Assembly: GCA_964019695.1 (NCBI GenBank)
Contig: OZ026525.1
Span: forward strand, 72,470,260 to 72,534,259
Direction of reading: 5' to 3'
DNA: 64,000 bases
From: Loripinus fragilis
Taxonomy: Eukaryota; Mollusca; Bivalvia; Lucinida; Lucinidae
Under the pieces are notes generated by a model that did not search any database, had not been told where the DNA came from, and saw nothing but the letters and a program-made list of their open reading frames with translations. Positions 39,209 through 64,000 of the stretch are shown piece after piece. The translations under genes and the position numbers were made by a program. How positions within the stretch are numbered: the first letter of the stretch is position 1; the number at the start of each line of letters is the position of its first letter.

Positions 39209-39217
39209 CTCCGATTA
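39209..39217. repeat. Left target-site duplication of element B
   Basis: CTCCGATTA directly precedes B here and recurs at 39816-39824 directly after B. The same nine bases precede B in every array unit, where they belong to A's right terminus. Confidence 0.8.
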
Positions 39218-39815
39218 GGTCGGGTCTGAAAGCCCCTGCCGAGCCGAGCTTGCCGACCCACATAGTTTATTTTTCAATATCATCATCTGTGGAGATTTTT
39301 CAAAAATGAATATTATCTAAAATCATCACATAGACTAAAAGCCATAAGTGGAACATTAATAATAATAGTTAACAGTTATAGTTTGATTTTAATTGCCATT
39401 TCATTAAGGTCAATTAAAAAGTCTATAAAATGGCCTTTAGGAAAATGACGAATTTCGTGAATTTAACGCATTTTTAAGTAAGATTCCCTTGAACTTTTTC
39501 TTCAATTATCTTTTATTTTCAGAATATTTGCTAAACTCGCTTGTGGACCTCTCAAATTTACATTAAAAATCAACTGAAACCTTGATTCACTTGGCTGTCG
39601 TTTTCAGACCCCCTGCGAGCAATAAAATGGCAATAAAATCAAAATTATTGTTATTTACTATTATTTTTATTGTTCCACTTATCGATTTTAGTCTATGTGA
39701 TGATTTTAAATAAAAATTATTTATGAAAAATCTTCACCGAGGATGAATTTGAAAAAACAAACTATGTAGGTCGGCACTCGGCAGCTCGGCTCGGCAGGGG
39801 CTTTCAGACCCGACC
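39218..39815. mobile_element. Element B: complete 598-bp foldback/Mutator-like MITE
   Basis: Termini GGTCGGGTCTGAAAGCCCCT and its reverse complement are perfect. The inverted homology continues with mismatches for about 200 bp on each side (both arms contain AAAATCATCACATAGACTAAAA and AAGTGGAACA blocks). A 9-bp duplication flanks it. No ORF. This copy lacks the LINE; in the array units LINE L abuts B after ATTCCCTTGA (equivalent to 39492). Confidence 0.85.
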
Positions 39816-39833
39816 CTCCGATTAGTCATACCG
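39816..39833. repeat. Right terminus of element A
   Basis: CTCCGATTAGTCATACC is the reverse complement of A's left terminus (5058-5074). It is separated from the rest of A's right arm by the inserted B element. Confidence 0.75.
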
Positions 39834-39842
39834 TTTTTGAAG
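39834..39842. repeat. Right target-site duplication of element A
   Basis: TTTTTGAAG, identical to 5048-5056. It marks the resumption of the host sequence that leads into INTS2. Confidence 0.75.
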
Positions 39843-39862
39843 TCCGATTCGGCTCTTTTACT

Positions 39863-39877
39863 AAAAACATGGCGGCC
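39863..39877 (+). promoter_or_regulatory. YY1-like motif in INTS2 leader
   Basis: AAAAACATGGCGGCC matches the YY1/Pho consensus AANATGGCGGC, which is often found just downstream of transcription starts of housekeeping genes. It lies 60 bp upstream of the INTS2 ATG and about 20 bp from the end of the insertion. Confidence 0.5.
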
Positions 39878-39907
39878 TCCGCTGTTTTGGAAATTGAAGC
39901 AATATAA
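39869..39907 (+). CDS. Upstream ORF in the INTS2 leader (12 codons)
   Basis: ATG in the YY1-like motif opens MAASAVLEIEAI and stops at 39905-39907, 21 bases before the INTS2 ATG and in another frame. If transcription starts upstream of 39869, this uORF could dampen INTS2 translation; if it starts inside the motif, it is irrelevant. Confidence 0.35.
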   Translation: MAASAVLEIEAI

Positions 39908-39928
39908 AACTCGAAAAAAAAAGAAATC

Positions 39929-61586
<21,658 letters not shown>

Positions 61587-64000
61587 GTATGTAAGGTAGA
61601 TGTTCTAAAATTTCGAACACTCTAAAATTACGAACACCTAAAATTATCGCCGAAAATAATTTTTAAAACATCCTAAAAAAATCGAACACTGTCCTTTTTC
61701 GGAAAAATGAATTTCTAAAATTACGAACACACGTTATCTTCGGCGGAAAACCGATGTCCGTTTATCTGTTTGTGTCCCATCTGTGTTCGGTATAATTCTA
61801 CCGTACAGCGCGAGAGCGGTAGCGACATTTGGAAGGGTATATTCTACTAAGATGGGTAATCTGGCACGTGACGTTCTATTTTGCATGCCAGCGCGCAACA
61901 TTATACATTATTCAAGGTCACCAGCATTGACGAACTTGATGCACGGACAAGTTCCTGCAACGATTCCGAAACTGCTTTGACTAACCCTATTGAGTATATG
62001 TATCCACCCAAATGGCTGAGATCATTATTTATTACTGACCAAACATTGACCTTCAGGCGGCGATTCAGCTAGTTGTACGTGAATTATGCACGTTGACACA
62101 CGCAGAGCTGTACATGTGACACGTGCTCGTTTTTTTCTAAAATACTAGCCCCGAAGAGAGAGAGAGAGTTGCGGAAAATGAGACGTTCACTTAGGCGAGA
62201 GAGAATAAAATAAGTTGATGAATAGTGATTGCCGTGGACGTTTGCAAAACAAGGGGTCATTCGGTTTCGTGCAAAATGCAGAGAAAATCGTGCAAGTCGC
62301 ATGTTTTTTAATTCTCACCGAGACATCCAATGCGGAAAATAAAGCCACCGTATATTTAATATTTACCGACATGCCTGAAAGAACTCACACGTGGTCATCA
62401 TCTCATTTTTATTCACGGTACATTACCGTCAACTTAAGGCTTAACTATGTATGAGACTGACACCCCTACCCTCCCCTCCCTTTTAAGCATTTTAAAGGAT
62501 TTCCCAGTTCAGCTGCGTGCGACACGGAGGGCAATTCTATCAGTCTATGCATGTGCTCTTTTCTTGAACACAACTTGGACCCAAGCATGAAATCAACTTG
62601 CGCGGAGCCCCATATGAGCTGGTAAAGATCCTGCTGGAACTTATGACAGATGTGATCAGCGAAGGCACAGGAGAGCATGTGTGTTTGCACAATCTCGTCA
62701 GGGTCTCGCTCACTAACAAAGTTAAATGTGGATGAAGACTCTAGCCCAATAAAAATTCTAGACATCTACATACGTTGTCTTTAAAATACTTGTCGGCGGT
62801 TTTCTAAGTACATGTAATAATGGCTATTCCTACCAATCAAAACCATCAAATTCCTAAAAATGGAACATTTTAACAAACTGTTGAGCTGACCGCGGCGTGT
62901 CATGCTTGTAGTTATGAAACTGCACATGGAAGGTCCTACGAGTGCATTACCGCTATAATGTACGCACAGACGCACATAGTGACATACATGTACCAAGAAA
63001 TAAATTGATTGTAGCACGATTCTGCATCTTGATGAATTTAATATTTAATAAGGCAGTTCATGAGATTATGGTACCTATCCAGTGATTATATTTGGCCATT
63101 TTTGAGGACGTACATGGGAGTCATTCCCAATCCAAAAATGGCCTTTATTTTCTCAATTTCATGTTTTTTAGCTCTTATTTTCCCAATTCTAATAAAATAT
63201 TTTCCCAAATGTGTAGGAAAAGGTAGCTTCCCAAAATCCCAAATAAAATCACTGCTATCGCATATGCGAGCAGCGAAGGCTCAGACAAGCCTGCGCATCC
63301 GCGGAAAATCGCCAGCGTCTTAACTGCCCACATACACAATGAAGGTGCATGCCGTGGCTGTGACATCTCGGAATTCGCTTTATTTACCACATGTCTGTAG
63401 AAATATGTACTCCGACTTTGCTACATGCGAAGATCAGCCTGCGCACCGCACAGTCTTATCAGCACCTTTGTTTCTAGAACAAAACATTAAACATTTTGTC
63501 GGGCAAGTTCTGGGCCCAAACTGTCTGCTTAAATTAGTTTGTCACAGCCTCTTTGGGGGGGGGGGGGTGCCTCCTAGGTCCCACCCTGGGTCAGGCACTG
63601 CTAATAGTATCAGCAGCAGACAAAGGGACAGGGTAATGGTTCACGGACATGTTTGAGATCAAAGAAGCCAACTATCAGACCATGTGTTGTTGTTGTTTTA
63701 AGACTCGGGTAGCACGCGGTGGCTCTGGCGCTAGAAAGCGGACTTAGCACACAAAACATAATTGCCTAGCTATGTCTCCTTTTCATGGGTTTGCATGAAA
63801 TAAAAAAAAATTCAATGAACTCGAGCATGAAACGGCGCACTGCATGCATGAAAAACTAGATTTGTGGTTCTTGTCTGAATTTTTACTTTTCTTCGAGATA
63901 TGAATGTACCCGGCGTATCGTACGCATCGGCTCGAAGCCAATATATCAAATTGAGCCGCAACACAATGCATTTTGACGAGTGTAGACTCAGACGAGCCTG
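61587..64000. other. INTS2 intron 12 (continues past the window)
   Basis: No exon continuing INTS2 was recognised. It contains a cluster of AAAATTACGAACAC motifs (61610-61740), a 100-codon minus-strand ORF of unknown nature (62466-62765), a run of 13 G near 63546-63558, and pieces of a CAGACAAGCCTGCGCATCCG-type dispersed repeat at about 63270-63310 and 63420-63480, and at the right edge. Confidence 0.55.
61610..61740. repeat. Cluster of TAAAATTACGAACAC motifs
   Basis: CTAAAATTTCGAACACTCT, CTAAAATTACGAACACC, an AAAATCGAACACTGTCC relative and CTAAAATTACGAACACAC occur within 130 bp. Such short repeats resemble the subterminal repeats of pogo/Tigger-type transposons, but no opposite terminus was found. 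Confidence 0.45.

Larger units (their letters stand above)
37093..39217. mobile_element. Element C: GGGGCGAAACGAC-repeat element
   Basis: Non-coding. Positions 37103-37221 and about 39096-39214 are the same 119-bp end block, with many GGGGCGAAACGACTAG-like motifs and ending CTTGTTACCACTCCGA. Directly after the first end block, at 37222-37351, the motif runs in inverse orientation (GTCGTTTCGCCCC). The simplest reading is a complete C from 37222 to 39214 preceded by the right end of another head-to-tail copy. The interior has no convincing ORF. It resembles non-autonomous DNA elements with subterminal repeats; superfamily unknown. Confidence 0.65.
5057..39833. mobile_element. Element A: 34.8 kb nested Mutator-like/foldback insertion
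   Basis: The left terminus begins GGGTATGACTAATCGGAG. The right terminus, read in reverse complement from 39832, begins GGTATGACTAATCGGAG. A 9-10 bp target duplication flanks them, a length typical of Mutator-like elements. Inside the ends are long imperfect inverted arms (about 5070-5560 and, in each array unit, about 7550-8395). The left arm has three blocks with GAAATCAG/GGCTATAAAACC-type cores spaced about 190 bp. No transposase ORF was seen, so A is non-autonomous. It has been enlarged by the insertion of B, the D-L tandem array and C. Alternative: a foldback element of another superfamily. Confidence 0.7.

Noticed and set aside
5057..39833. Endogenous virus or giant capsid-bearing element (Maverick-like)
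   Set aside because: No polymerase B, integrase, capsid or ATPase frame was found. The only coding content is the LINE RT, and the rest is non-coding repeat.

Overview
The window looks like nuclear DNA of a marine or freshwater invertebrate, most likely a bivalve mollusc. One large protein gene is split into many short exons with GT-AG introns. The introns are packed with short palindromic transposons, a tRNA-derived SINE and truncated LINEs. No bacterial operon, CRISPR array or rRNA was seen. The species is inferred only from the style of the repeats.

Layout. (1) 1-5046: gene-poor flank with MITE-like elements and several copies of one dispersed repeat. (2) 5057-39833: a nested 34.8 kb insertion bounded by short terminal inverted repeats and a 9-10 bp target duplication. 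Its outer shell (element A) looks like a non-autonomous Mutator-like or foldback element. A second foldback element (B, about 0.6 kb) sits in A's right terminus with its own 9-bp duplication. A LINE truncated at its 5' end (L, 3.3 kb) sits inside copies of B's left half. A 2.74 kb segment D (A interior plus the left 275 bp of B) and L form a near-identical tandem array, D-L-D-L-D-L-D-L-D-L-D, period about 6.03 kb. The last D is interrupted by a fourth repeat (C, about 2.1 kb) built from direct and inverted copies of a GGGGCGAAACGAC motif. (3) 39843-64000: the 5' half of the Integrator subunit 2 gene, INTS2, on the + strand. Twelve coding exons (39929 to 61586) give 644 continuous codons; the 3' half lies beyond the window.

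How the parts relate. The right end of the 34.8 kb insertion is only 86 bp upstream of the INTS2 start codon. The insertion therefore lies in or next to the INTS2 promoter or 5' leader, while the INTS2 frame itself is intact. Two of the five LINE copies keep an uninterrupted RT frame, two share an 8-bp deletion and one has a 1-base deletion. The variants are distributed in a mosaic way among units, which suggests recent amplification by unequal exchange or conversion, unless part of it is an assembly effect.
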